NCBI GenBank assembly: GCA_050953725.1
Contig: JBMNNB010000001.1
Span: forward strand, 1-64,000
Direction of reading: 5' to 3'
Source of the DNA: DTU053 sp012520115
GTDB lineage: Bacteria; Bacillota; Clostridia; Oscillospirales; Acutalibacteraceae
Length of the DNA stretch: 64,000 nt
Of the stretch, positions 52,551-61,783 are shown piece by piece (the stretch's first letter is position 1; each line of letters begins with the position of its first letter). Under the pieces are notes generated by a model. The model saw only the letters and a list, made by a program, of their open reading frames with translations, was not told the origin of the DNA and made no database searches. A program made the translations under genes and the position numbers.

Positions 52551-53100
52551 ATGGATTGGAAGCAATTATTAATCAGTATGTTAAATGGTTTTTTTTGGTG
52601 TGTTCTTTGCAGGTGTCGTTCTATGGTTATTCCAGTATCACTATACAGAACGAACGCATAAAGCGAAAAAATACATCGATAGAAGACAAATGGAGGAAGA
52701 TGAGTTTTTCCAGGCAGCAAAAGCTGCAAAACACAGCTTTTATTTGTTAAATAGACTGATAATATTTGATCCTGACGAAATGACGGAATCAACTGCATAT
52801 AAAATAGGCAATAGTCTTCAATCAGCTTTAGATTTTTTGGTGTGTAATAGAACTGTATTGAGAAAATACGAAGAACCGATGAAAGGAATATATGTAAATT
52901 ATAATTCTTTTATGAATACTCTTCGAGAAGTACAACACGGAAAATTGAGCATAGAAACAGATACTAAGGAAGGCAAAGAAATGCGCCTCAAACTTGATGA
53001 ATTTAAGAATAATATTTTTAGATATTTTAATGAAATAGATGAGTTGTATTTTATACAAAAAAAGGAGAAAAGCTCTGACAATACTGACTTACGCATTTAA
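52551..53100 (+). pseudogene. Membrane-anchored coiled protein, frameshifted in a T8 run (about 182 aa)
   Basis: GGAGG then ATG at 52551 gives MDWKQLLISMLNGFF and is broken at TTTTTTTT (52589-52596). With seven Ts the frame continues GVFFAGVVLWLFQYHYTERT, one membrane helix, then a long charged helical cytoplasmic domain (KAKKYIDRRQMEEDEFFQAA ... FNEIDELYFI) to 53100. No family recognised. Either a sequencing error, a dead gene, or slipped-strand phase variation. Confidence 0.6.
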
Positions 53101-53402
53101 TGAGATGATACCAATCTTCCGGTTACACAGCTCACCCGTGGATTTGCTCCCTAAAACGCACGACTTCCAGAACAGGGAAAACTATATTCATTACATAGCG
53201 TTAACCCACATTTTGTGAGATTTGATAGAGATTAATCAATGTTCTCATTGTCACGGCCATACTTTATGAATTTATTTTTTAAACTCAGAATACCTGATTG
53301 TTTTAAATCTAAATATAATGAGTCAAGGTTCAGACGACGGATTTGTTTGATATAGGTGTACATACAAACGTCTGAGTCTGAACGGCAACATAAAAAACTT
53401 TC
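53101..53402. other. 302-bp non-coding stretch
   Basis: No gene seen. It contains an inverted repeat GTTCAGAC (53327-53334) / GTCTGAAC (53376-53383) and AT-rich sequence; possibly remnant DNA. Confidence 0.4.
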
Positions 53403-53440
53403 GGGCGGCATTCCCCAAAAATGCCGCCCTGTTGTTTTTT
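53403..53440 (+). terminator. Terminator upstream of the GNAT gene
   Basis: GGGCGGCATT pairs with AATGCCGCCC, followed by TGTTGTTTTTT. It separates the remnant region from the next operon. Confidence 0.85.
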
Positions 53441-53524
53441 ATTCCTTTTAATGTTATCTTAAAGAAAAGAAGGAAATTTGCCTGACAGGAAAAAATTTCG
53501 GCGTAAAGCACGGAGGTGTTATTG

Positions 53525-54031
53525 ATGGACTGCTGTATAAGAGAATGGAGATTAGACGATAAGTACGACCTTGCAAAGATTATTAACAACAGAAATATCC
53601 TGAATAATCTGCGTGACGGCATACCCTATCCGTACACGGAAAAAGATGCGGAGGACTATATCAGGTCCGTCCTGAGTGCTGACAAGACTAAAGCATTCTC
53701 TTTTGCGATTACGCTGGAGGATAAGGTCATCGGCAGCATAGGCATTTTCCGTGGAAACAACATCCATTACAGAACTGCGGAGATGGGATATTACATCGGC
53801 GAGGCCTATTGGGGAAAGGGCTATGCCACAAGTGCGGTCAGGCAGGCCTGCAGGTATGTGTTTGAGCATACCGATATCATCAGAATCTTTGCGGAGCCCT
53901 TTGCCCATAATTTAGGCTCGTGCCGTGTGCTTGAAAAGGCAGGCTTCCAATACGAAGGCACTCTGCGCTGCAACGCAGAGAAAAACGGTGAAATTCTGGA
54001 TATGAAGATGTATGCCCTGATTAAGGAATAG
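53525..54031 (+). CDS. RimJ/RimL-type GNAT acetyltransferase (168 aa)
   Basis: IREWRLDDKYDLAKIINNRN, MGYYIGEAYWGKGYATSAVR with the acetyl-CoA loop, and RVLEKAGFQYEGTLR are the classic RimJ/L motifs. CGGAGG is upstream of the ATG at 53525. Acetylates an N-terminus or a small molecule such as an antibiotic. Confidence 0.9.
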   Translation: MDCCIREWRLDDKYDLAKIINNRNILNNLRDGIPYPYTEKDAEDYIRSVLSADKTKAFSFAITLEDKVIGSIGIFRGNNIHYRTAEMGYYIGEAYWGKGYATSAVRQACRYVFEHTDIIRIFAEPFAHNLGSCRVLEKAGFQYEGTLRCNAEKNGEILDMKMYALIKE

Positions 54032-54071
54032 GTCAGTGAAAATAGCCTTTGAAAAGGAATAGGGTGTAAAT

Positions 54072-54596
54072 ATGCGTAATAAGCTGATAAAATCAGCGGC
54101 AAACATCATTACATCAAGCAGAATAGTTTTGTCGCTTGTGCTGTTGCTCTTGAAGGTACCCTCAATACCATTTTACATCATCTATTCCGTATGCGGGCTG
54201 ACGGACATGCTTGACGGCTTCGTCGCCCGCAAGACACATTCTCAGTCTGAGTTTGGCGCAAAGCTGGACAGCATATCGGACCTTGTATTCGTTGCTGTGT
54301 GCCTTATAAAGCTGCTGCCGGTTCTTGAGTTCAAAACTTGGATTTGGATATGGATAGCATTGATATTTGCAGTCAAGATATTCAATGTCATATTAGGCTA
54401 TGCTGTGGAAAAGAAGCTTGTTATGCTGCACGCCGTAGCCAATAAGATAACGGGTCTGCTATTGTTCCTGCTGCCGCTTTTTATCGGCACTGAAATAATA
54501 AACATAGCCGCAATTTTAGTGTGCGCCGTTGCGACATTTGCGGCTGTACAGGAAGGATACCTTATTAAAATCGGGAGGAAAAATGAAAAAGGTTAA
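54072..54596 (+). CDS. CDP-alcohol phosphatidyltransferase (174 aa)
   Basis: Contains the complete catalytic signature D-x2-D-G-x2-A-R-x8-G-x3-D-x3-D: D45, D48, G49, A52, R53, G62, D66, D70. About six membrane helices. It transfers a phosphatidyl group from a CDP-activated donor to an alcohol; the sequence resembles PgsA-like or small orphan members. Its end overlaps the next gene by 14 nt. Confidence 0.9.
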   Translation: MRNKLIKSAANIITSSRIVLSLVLLLLKVPSIPFYIIYSVCGLTDMLDGFVARKTHSQSEFGAKLDSISDLVFVAVCLIKLLPVLEFKTWIWIWIALIFAVKIFNVILGYAVEKKLVMLHAVANKITGLLLFLLPLFIGTEIINIAAILVCAVATFAAVQEGYLIKIGRKNEKG

Positions 54597-54897
54597 AATC
54601 ACCGTTATGAAAACTGCCTGCTATAAGGACCTGATAGAAAAATACGAAAACCCGATAAAACACACCTGCGATATGAAGGTCGGTCAGGTGATTACAGCCA
54701 ACGGCTGGCGAAAGCCGGAGGGCTTTTGCGACAGCGCATGGGACAGCCTTTCTCCCTTTGTCATGACCCTCTCACACGGCGGCGAGGATTTGTACGGAGG
54801 GTGGATGAAAAACAAAAAATCTGCCATGATTTCGTGCAATGACGGCTTCCGTCCGGTCAGCTTTTTATTGGAAACTCTGAACGAGGATGCAGATTAA
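54583..54897 (+). CDS. TIGR04076-family protein (104 aa)
   Basis: KVKITVMKTACYKDLIEKYE, GWRKPEGFCDSAWDSLSPFV and ISCNDGFRPVSF match TIGR04076. Contains several conserved cysteines, suggesting a thiol or metal function; role unknown. ATG at 54583 follows GGGAGG inside the preceding gene. Confidence 0.85.
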   Translation: MKKVKITVMKTACYKDLIEKYENPIKHTCDMKVGQVITANGWRKPEGFCDSAWDSLSPFVMTLSHGGEDLYGGWMKNKKSAMISCNDGFRPVSFLLETLNEDAD

Positions 54898-55088
54898 AAA
54901 ATTTGAGAAAAAACCATAAGCCCCCTACGCAATTTCAATGATTTTCTTGTAGATTTTTGTCAAATGTGTTAGCATTAATATGCCGCTAAAGAAAATAAAA
55001 CGCATAAGACTGAGCAAAATAACAGCCGTTAAAAATCAAAAGGAAACAGGGCAACAAAACAAAGTTAATATCAAGAGGGGGCTTTTGC

Positions 55089-55730
55089 ATGAAAAAGTCA
55101 TTGGTCCAGTGGTGTGGATTATTGGGCATCGTCAGTCTATTGTCTTATGCGGCGGCAGTATTCTTTTCGCCCCTGGCGTATCCGGGGTATGACTGGATGG
55201 CGCAGGCGGTCAGCGATTTAAGCGCAGTCTCCGCCCCGTCCAGAATGCTGTGGACGCAGCTTTCATCATTGTACGGTGTCTGCGGCATGATTTCCATTAT
55301 GATGGTATGCGTGTTTATTCAGGGTAAGCTTAACAAGACCTTACGCATAGGCATCTATCTTTTTGCGGCAATGAACTGGGCATCGAACGTAGGATACACA
55401 ATGTTCCCCCTGACCGAGGCAGGTACCCCCGGCACTTTTCAGGACATTATGCACGCTGTTGTGACTGCCCTTGTGGTGCTGCTTTCAATCTCGTCGCTTA
55501 TTGCAATTATGGTCGGCGGCTTCAGAGATAAACGCTACCGGGGAATTGCAATCTGGGCGACATTAGCATTGGCGACAATGTTTATCGGGGCAATCGGCGT
55601 CGGAGTCGTGCCCAAAGAATATTTCGGTATTGCCGAACGGTTCAGCACATTTTCCGCAACAGCATTTAATGCGGTATTGGGCGTTTACTTATTCGGCGGC
55701 TTTAAGGTCAGAAAAGTACATAAAGCCTGA
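55089..55730 (+). CDS. DUF998 membrane protein (213 aa)
   Basis: Six membrane helices with the DUF998 pattern: FFSPLAYPGYDWMAQAVSDL, GYTMFPLTEAGTPGTFQDIM and HAVVTALVVLLS. AGAGGGGG upstream of the ATG. Function unknown; possibly a lipid or ion-associated membrane enzyme. Confidence 0.85.
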   Translation: MKKSLVQWCGLLGIVSLLSYAAAVFFSPLAYPGYDWMAQAVSDLSAVSAPSRMLWTQLSSLYGVCGMISIMMVCVFIQGKLNKTLRIGIYLFAAMNWASNVGYTMFPLTEAGTPGTFQDIMHAVVTALVVLLSISSLIAIMVGGFRDKRYRGIAIWATLALATMFIGAIGVGVVPKEYFGIAERFSTFSATAFNAVLGVYLFGGFKVRKVHKA

Positions 55731-55777
55731 AAAAGCACAGCGATTTTCCCGAAGCGGTTGTGTATATACGAATTACA

Positions 55778-55816
55778 AGGCACCCTGCAATCTTGCAGAG
55801 TGCCTCTTATTTTACC
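55778..55816 (+). terminator. Terminator after the DUF998 gene
   Basis: AGGCACcCTGCAA-tc-TTGCAGaGTGCCT with one mismatch, followed by CTTATTTT. Same AAGGCAC core as the split terminator. Confidence 0.75.
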
Positions 55817-55818
55817 TC

Positions 55819-55872
55819 TTGACAGAGCGTCACTCTGTCAATTGCAATCATAAAAGAGCGAGGCTCTGTCAA
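55819..55872 (+). promoter_or_regulatory. TetR operator and promoter
   Basis: TTGACAGAG-cgtca-CTCTGTCAA is a perfect 9-bp dyad (55819-55841), and a third half CTCTGTCAA lies at 55864-55872, just before the ribosome site. TTGACA can also be the -35 box. Typical TetR autorepression site. Confidence 0.75.
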
Positions 55873-55884
55873 TGGAGGTAAGTT

Positions 55885-56202
55885 ATGTCCGGAACAGTAA
55901 AAAAGCCGGATGAAAGAAAAGACGAACTGCTCGATATAGCCGAAAAGCTGTTTATGGAAAAGGGGTATGAGAATACCTACGTAAAGGACATCTATACTAA
56001 AGCAAACGGCTCCTTCGGCATGTTCTGCCACCATTTCAAATCAAAAGATGAGGTACTTGAAGAAGTACGGAATACAATCAGATTCTTTAAAGACCTCTTT
56101 GACAAACTCCAAGTTCCTGCATTCACCGATGAAGCGTTCGGCGCCGTAGAAGAATTGTTTTCGATTATCAGAACAAAACGGGAAGCGGGAGAATACGCAT
56201 AA
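55885..56202 (+). pseudogene. Truncated TetR regulator (105 aa)
   Basis: Full TetR HTH is present (KDELLDIAEKLFMEKGYENT ... KDIYTKANGSFGMFCHHF), but the chain ends at REAGEYA, about half of the usual ~190 residues. Ligand domain missing; sequence after the stop is unrelated. It retains the operator, so it may still bind DNA without ligand control, or be dead. Confidence 0.7.
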
Positions 56203-56259
56203 TTCTCAGCATGGTCAACCGGAAGTGCAACAAACCACAATGATATGGGAGGTAATAAT

Positions 56260-56673
56260 ATGGTCAACTTTACAGGAGTATGGTTCTTTGACCCCGAAAA
56301 GAGCGAATTGCAGAGCCCTCCCCCGGAAACTTCGATATTTAATATCACCTACTGCGAACAGGCATTTTCTCTCGACAGAACGCACATTGTAGGCGGTTTG
56401 CCCGACCGGTTCACCATCGAGCTTAAACTTAACGGCACGGAGGCAGACATAAATCTCAGAGGAGTAAATATCACTGCGAAAATGTATTGGGAGCAGGATA
56501 CACTGGTCTGTGATATGCTTTTAAAGCAGGGCAAAGAAGAGGCGGTCAATATCGTAAAGTATTCGCTCCTTGACGAAGGCGAAACCCTTGTCGCCGATGA
56601 GTTTTTTGAAAGCTGCGAGTACAAGCACCACAACAAATGGGTATTTAACAAAAAAGCGCATGAGCCGGTCTGA
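56260..56673 (+). CDS. Small beta-rich conserved protein (137 aa)
   Basis: VNFTGVWFFDPEKSELQSPP, IELKLNGTEADINLRGV and MLLKQGKEEAVNIVKYSLLD alternate as beta strands; resembles lipocalin-like or DUF-type calycins but no family is certain. GGGAGG precedes the ATG at 56260. Cytoplasmic, no signal peptide. Confidence 0.6.
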   Translation: MVNFTGVWFFDPEKSELQSPPPETSIFNITYCEQAFSLDRTHIVGGLPDRFTIELKLNGTEADINLRGVNITAKMYWEQDTLVCDMLLKQGKEEAVNIVKYSLLDEGETLVADEFFESCEYKHHNKWVFNKKAHEPV

Positions 56674-56697
56674 TACACCGACATTGTGCGCTTTTTT
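56650..56697 (+). terminator. Terminator overlapping the end of the small conserved gene
   Basis: AAAAAAGCGCA ... TGTGCGCTTTTTT with a 25-nt interior; A-tract left and T-tract right, bidirectional. Confidence 0.7.
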
Positions 56698-56747
56698 AAT
56701 TCCAACAGTCCACCTTAAATTTTGTCTAAAGTTATTTTATTTTTATC

Positions 56748-56776
56748 TTGAGTTGGCAATACAGAAAAAATATAAT
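56748..56776 (+). promoter_or_regulatory. Promoter of the xylose operon
   Basis: TTGAGT (56748-56753), 17-nt spacer, perfect TATAAT (56771-56776). No clear XylR operator is visible around it. Confidence 0.65.
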
Positions 56777-56819
56777 GAAAATAGGAAAAGAATGCCAGAA
56801 ACTAAAGGGGGAGCCAAAG

Positions 56820-58142
56820 TTGAGCGAGATTTTCAGGAATATACCAAAGATACAATACGAAGGGCCGGACAGCTACAACCCCTACGCCTTTAAATTCTAT
56901 GACGCAGAGCGCATAATCATGGGCAAGCCCATGAAGGAGCATCTGCGCTTTGCCATGGCCTGGTGGCACAATCTGTGCAACGCCGGCTCGGACATGTTCG
57001 GCGCATCGACCGGTGACAAGAGCTTCGGTCAAGAAACCGGCACCATGGAGCATGCCCGCGCCAAGGTGGACGCAGGCTTTGAGTTTATGGATAAGCTGGG
57101 CATCGACTATTTCTGCTTCCACGATGCGGATATAGCTCCCAAGGCCGACACCATAGAGGAGACCAACCGCCGCCTTGACGAAATCACCGATTACATCAAG
57201 GAAAAAATGGAGAAGTACAATAAAAAGCTCTTGTGGGGCACGGCTAATCTGTTCAACGAGCCCTTGTACATGAACGGCGCCGGCAGCTCCAACAGCGTGG
57301 ATGTATTCTGCCACGCAGCCGCACAGGTTAAAAAGGCGCTGGATATTACCGTGAAACTGGGCGGCAGCGGATATGTATTCTGGGGCGGCCGTGAGGGCTA
57401 TGAAACCCTCTGGAACACCGATATGCAGTTCGAGCAGGAGAATATCGCAAAACTCATGCACATGGCGGTTGATTACGGACGCAAAATCGGATTTAAGGGT
57501 GATTTCTACATAGAGCCTAAGGCAAAAGAGCCCATGAAGCACCAGTATGACTTTGATGTTGCAACGTCCATCGGCTTCTTGCGTCAGTACGGTCTTGACA
57601 AAGACTTCAAAATCAATGTGGAAGCCAACCATGCAACCCTTGCGGGTCACACCTTCCAGCATGAGCTGCGTGTTGCGGCCATTAACGGAATGCTCGGCTC
57701 AATCGACGCAAATCAGGGCGATTTGCTCTTAGGCTGGGATACTGACGAATTCCCTTACAATGTTTACGAAACCACTGCCTGCATGTATGAGGTTTTAACG
57801 GCAGGCGGACTTAAAAACGGCGGACTGAACTTCGACGCCAAGACCCGCCGCCCGAGCTATACTCATGAAGATATGTTCCTTGCCTTCATTCTCGGCATGG
57901 ACAGCTTTGCTCTGGGCCTTATAAATGCCGCCCGCATAATTGAGGACGGCCGACTTGAGGAATTTATAAGAGAGCGGTACAGCTCCTTTGAAACAGAACT
58001 CGGCAAGAGGATTAGAGACGGCAAAGTCACATTGGAGGAACTGGCCGAATACTGCGAAAAAGAAGGCAAGCCTGCGCTTCCCGGTTCGGGCAGGCAGGAG
58101 TATCTGTTGAGCATTCTGAATCAACTGATTATAAAAGGGTAG
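56820..58142 (+). CDS. xylA: Xylose isomerase
   Basis: Converts D-xylose to D-xylulose. Class II enzyme of 440 aa. H101-D102 lie in CFHDADIAP, matching classical numbering; metal ligands come in VFWGGREGYETLWNTD, FYIEPKAKEPMKHQYD, VEANHATLAGH and DANQGDLLLGWDTDEFP. TTG at 56820 (LSEIFRNIP) is chosen because AAGGGGGAG lies 6 nt upstream and it matches the family start; in-frame ATGs upstream have no ribosome site. First gene of a three-gene operon (8 and 3 nt gaps). Confidence 0.95.
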   Translation: MSEIFRNIPKIQYEGPDSYNPYAFKFYDAERIIMGKPMKEHLRFAMAWWHNLCNAGSDMFGASTGDKSFGQETGTMEHARAKVDAGFEFMDKLGIDYFCFHDADIAPKADTIEETNRRLDEITDYIKEKMEKYNKKLLWGTANLFNEPLYMNGAGSSNSVDVFCHAAAQVKKALDITVKLGGSGYVFWGGREGYETLWNTDMQFEQENIAKLMHMAVDYGRKIGFKGDFYIEPKAKEPMKHQYDFDVATSIGFLRQYGLDKDFKINVEANHATLAGHTFQHELRVAAINGMLGSIDANQGDLLLGWDTDEFPYNVYETTACMYEVLTAGGLKNGGLNFDAKTRRPSYTHEDMFLAFILGMDSFALGLINAARIIEDGRLEEFIRERYSSFETELGKRIRDGKVTLEELAEYCEKEGKPALPGSGRQEYLLSILNQLIIKG

Positions 58143-58150
58143 GGGATGAA

Positions 58151-60247
58151 ATGAATCGAGAACAGGCTAAGAAGAAGGCAGCCGAGCTGCTATCTAAAAT
58201 GACCGTTGAGGAGAAGATTTCGCAGCTGGTATACGACTCCCGCTCTGTAGAGAGGCTGGGCATACCGTCATATAACTGGTGGAATGAGGCGCTGCACGGC
58301 GTGGCCAGGGCAGGCCTGGCTACGGTTTTCCCGCAGGCCATCGGCATGGCGGCTTCCTTTGACGCAGAGCTTCTAAAGGAAGTGGCAACAGCCATTTCCG
58401 ACGAAGCCCGTGCAAAATACAACGCAGCTAAAGAAGAGGGTGACCACGGCATCTATAAGGGTCTTACCTTCTGGTCGCCCAACATCAATATTTTCCGTGA
58501 CCCCCGCTGGGGACGAGGACAGGAGACCTACGGCGAGGACCCGTACTTGACCGCCGAAATGGGTACGGCATTTGTTAAGGGGCTTCAGGGTGACGGCGAG
58601 TTTATGAAAGCCGCCGCCTGCGCCAAGCATTACGCCGTACACAGCGGACCGGAGAAGGGTCGTCACGGCTTCAATGCAGAGGTGGATGATAAGGACCTGT
58701 ATGAAACATATCTGCCCGCCTTTGAGCGTCTTGTTAAGGACGCAAAGGTCGAGGCGGTCATGGGCGCATACAACCGTGTCAACGGCGAGCCGGCCTGCGG
58801 AAACAGGCGGCTGATTCAGGACATTCTCCGAGGCGACTGGAAGTTTGAAGGTCACTTTGTTTCCGACTGCGGCGCAATCGCCGATTTCCATAAGAACCAT
58901 AAGGTCACTTCCTTTGCTGACGAATCGGCGGCAATGGCCATTAAGGCCGGCTGCGACTTAAACTGCGGCTGTGTATATGCTTCAGGCAATATCCTGCTCG
59001 CTCTGGAAAAGGGTCTGCTCACAGAAGAAGATATCGACCGTGCGGTCCTTCGCCTGCTTACGACCCGCGCCCTTCTGGGCATGTTCGAGGAGAAGGAGCC
59101 TTATAAGGACATCCCGCTTGAGGTAATCGACTGCCCCGAGCATCAGAAGCTGAATCGCAAAATGGCGCAGGAATCCATAGTGCTTCTTAAAAATGACGGC
59201 ATCCTGCCCTTAGACCCCGCACAGCTTAAAACCGTGGCAATAATAGGTCCCGTGGCACAGTCCTATTCGGTGCTTAAAGGCAACTACTGCGGCAGTGCAG
59301 GCGAATATATAACCCTTGCCGACGGCATCCGCCGCATGCTGCCTGACGCACGAATTAATGTTGTACCGGGCAGCGAGCTTTACCGTGACAAGAGCGAATC
59401 TAACTGTCAGCCGAATGACGGCGTATCCCAGGCTGTGGCCTATGCACGCAGAGCGGACCTGACTATCCTGTGCGTCGGTCTCGACCCGACAATTGAGGGC
59501 GAGGAGGGCGTTGAGGCAAGGGAATATGCCGACGGAGATAAGCACAACCTGCTTCTGCCGAAAAGCCAGCAAAGCCTTGTGGAGGCAGTCTGCCAAGTGA
59601 CCGACTGCCTTATCGTCATTTCCACGGCGGGCAGCTGCATAGATTTGGGCGTTGCGAACACGAAAGCCAATGCCATTCTCCACGCATGGTATCCGGGCGC
59701 ACGTGGCGGCGAGGCGGTTGCAGACATTCTGTTCGGACACGTCAGCCCCTCCGCCCGTCTGCCGCTGACATTCTACTATAACGATAACAATATCCCCGAC
59801 ATAACCGACTATCGTATGGACGGCCGCACCTACCGCTATATCAAAGAAAAGCCCCTCTATCCCTTCGGCTTCGGTTTAAGCTATACCACCTTCTCATACA
59901 GCGATTTTGAGGCAAAAAAGACCGATGACGGCCTTATTGCCTCAGTCAGCGTAACCAATACGGGCAGCCGTCCGGGACGTGAAGTGGTGCAGATATATGC
60001 GAAAATGCTCGACAGCCGCTACAAAACCCCCAATTACCAGCTTTGCGGCATCGGCAGCGTTACATTAAAGCCCGGCGAAAGTGCTAAGGTCGAAATTCCG
60101 ATTTCGGAGTATTGGCTCAAGGTCGTAACCGATGAGGGCAAGCGTGTGACTCCCGACGGCAGTATTATTCTCTATGCGGGAGGCCACCAGCCCGACGAAT
60201 ACAGTAATAGACTTTGCGGCACAAAATGTTTGGAACTGAGGGTGTGA
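58151..60247 (+). CDS. GH3 beta-xylosidase/beta-glucosidase (698 aa)
   Basis: Complete GH3 architecture: TIM-barrel (LGIPSYNWWNEALHGVARAG ... KHYAVHSGPEKGRH), nucleophile Asp239 in VSDCGAI, an alpha/beta sandwich (VAIIGPVAQSYSVLKGNYCG ... GLDPTIEGEEG), and C-terminal fibronectin-type domain (SVTNTGSRPGREVVQIYAK). No signal peptide, so it hydrolyses imported xylo-oligosaccharides inside the cell. Placement between xylA and xylB supports a xylosidase role. Confidence 0.9.
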   Translation: MNREQAKKKAAELLSKMTVEEKISQLVYDSRSVERLGIPSYNWWNEALHGVARAGLATVFPQAIGMAASFDAELLKEVATAISDEARAKYNAAKEEGDHGIYKGLTFWSPNINIFRDPRWGRGQETYGEDPYLTAEMGTAFVKGLQGDGEFMKAAACAKHYAVHSGPEKGRHGFNAEVDDKDLYETYLPAFERLVKDAKVEAVMGAYNRVNGEPACGNRRLIQDILRGDWKFEGHFVSDCGAIADFHKNHKVTSFADESAAMAIKAGCDLNCGCVYASGNILLALEKGLLTEEDIDRAVLRLLTTRALLGMFEEKEPYKDIPLEVIDCPEHQKLNRKMAQESIVLLKNDGILPLDPAQLKTVAIIGPVAQSYSVLKGNYCGSAGEYITLADGIRRMLPDARINVVPGSELYRDKSESNCQPNDGVSQAVAYARRADLTILCVGLDPTIEGEEGVEAREYADGDKHNLLLPKSQQSLVEAVCQVTDCLIVISTAGSCIDLGVANTKANAILHAWYPGARGGEAVADILFGHVSPSARLPLTFYYNDNNIPDITDYRMDGRTYRYIKEKPLYPFGFGLSYTTFSYSDFEAKKTDDGLIASVSVTNTGSRPGREVVQIYAKMLDSRYKTPNYQLCGIGSVTLKPGESAKVEIPISEYWLKVVTDEGKRVTPDGSIILYAGGHQPDEYSNRLCGTKCLELRV

Positions 60248-60250
60248 GAG

Positions 60251-61768
60251 ATGTTTTTATTAGGCATTGATATCGGCACTTCAGGAACTAAAACCGTACT
60301 TTTTAATGAACAAGGCAAGGCCCTTGCAAGCTACACAGGGGAATACCCCCTGTATCAGCCGAATAACGGCTGGGCGGAGCAGGACCCGGAGGACTGGTGG
60401 AAGGCGACCGTGGACGGCATCCGTGCGGTGCTGAATGCAGTCTCCGAAGCTAAGAATGAGAGAGTAGCCGTCGGCCTTTCCGGCCAGATGCACGGCCTTG
60501 TTATGCTGGACAAGGAAGGAAAGCTGCTGCGGCGCTCTATCATCTGGTGCGACCAGCGCACGGGCGAAGAGGTCGGGCAAATGAATCGTACCATAGGTCA
60601 GCGGCGATTGATTGAAATTACAGCCAACCCCGCCATGACCGGCTTTACCGCAGCTAAAATTCTTTGGGTGCAGAATCACGAGCCTGAAATCTTCTCACGC
60701 TGCGCCCACATTCTGCTGCCTAAGGATTATATCCGATATAGGCTGACAGGCGAGTTTGCCACGGAGGTCTCCGACGCCTCCGGTATGCAGCTTATGGATG
60801 TTAAGAACCGCTGCTGGTCGTCAGAGCTTTTGACTGAGTTTAATATTGACCGTGATACTCTGGGCACCATGTACGAGTCGCCTCAGCTGACAGGCACTGT
60901 CCATGATGAAGCCTCAAGTGCCACAGGTCTGCCCGTAGGCACTCCTGTTGCTGCCGGAGCAGGTGACAATCCTGCGGCGGCCATCGGCACGGGCATTGTG
61001 CGGCAGGGCAGAGCCTTCAATACAATCGGCACTTCTGCCGTGATTTATGCGGTCACCGACGAGCTTCGCCTGGACTTAGAGGGACGCATACACAGCCTTT
61101 GCGCCTCCGTACCCGGCAAATGGACGCTCATGAGCTGCACTCAAAGTGCCGGACTGTCCCTGAGATGGCTCAGAGACACCTGCTGCAGCGCAGAGGTCGA
61201 ACAGGCGAAAAGCGAAAATAAGGACCCGTATTATATCATGGATAAGCTTGCGTCTGATGTGCCGATAGGAGCGGACAGGCTTTTGTTCCTGCCTTATTTG
61301 ATGGGCGAGCGCTCCCCGCACCCCGACCCGCTTTGCCGCAGCGCCTTTGTGGGTCTTTCCGCCCGTCATAACAGGCCGCATCTGATTCGTGCGGTAATGG
61401 AGGGCGTGGCCTATTCGCAGAGGGAATGCCTTGACGTGTTCCGTGAGATGGGCGTTAATGTGGATACCATGACCGTTTGCGGCGGCGGAGGACGAAGCAA
61501 GCTCTGGCGGCAGATGCTCGCTGACGTATATAACTGCCCTGTGAACACTCTAAAGGTTGACGAGGGCGGCGCTCTCGGCGCAGCACTGCTTGCAGGCGTC
61601 GGAGCAGGCGTGTTTGGCAGCGTGGAGCAGGCCTGCGAAGCGGTGGTGCAGTACAACGACCCGCAGCTGCCGTCAGCGAATGCAAACGATTATGAACCCT
61701 ACTATGCTCTGTATAAAAAGCTCTACCCCGCACTAAAACCTGTTTTCGACGAACTGGCAGGTGTATAG
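60251..61768 (+). CDS. xylB: Xylulokinase
   Basis: FGGY kinase of 505 aa: N-terminal phosphate loop IDIGTSGTKTVLF, GLSGQMHGLV with substrate residues, CDQRTGEEV, and C-terminal GGGGRSKLWRQMLADVYNCP and GALGAALLAG. Phosphorylates D-xylulose to enter the pentose-phosphate pathway. 3 nt after the GH3 gene, ribosome site GTGAGAG weak, so translation may be coupled. Confidence 0.95.
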   Translation: MFLLGIDIGTSGTKTVLFNEQGKALASYTGEYPLYQPNNGWAEQDPEDWWKATVDGIRAVLNAVSEAKNERVAVGLSGQMHGLVMLDKEGKLLRRSIIWCDQRTGEEVGQMNRTIGQRRLIEITANPAMTGFTAAKILWVQNHEPEIFSRCAHILLPKDYIRYRLTGEFATEVSDASGMQLMDVKNRCWSSELLTEFNIDRDTLGTMYESPQLTGTVHDEASSATGLPVGTPVAAGAGDNPAAAIGTGIVRQGRAFNTIGTSAVIYAVTDELRLDLEGRIHSLCASVPGKWTLMSCTQSAGLSLRWLRDTCCSAEVEQAKSENKDPYYIMDKLASDVPIGADRLLFLPYLMGERSPHPDPLCRSAFVGLSARHNRPHLIRAVMEGVAYSQRECLDVFREMGVNVDTMTVCGGGGRSKLWRQMLADVYNCPVNTLKVDEGGALGAALLAGVGAGVFGSVEQACEAVVQYNDPQLPSANANDYEPYYALYKKLYPALKPVFDELAGV

Positions 61769-61783
61769 AGAATTTAAATAAAA

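Noticed and set aside
56802..57662. 286-codon open frame opposite xylA
   Set aside because: Antisense shadow of xylA, which has all its catalytic motifs on the + strand.
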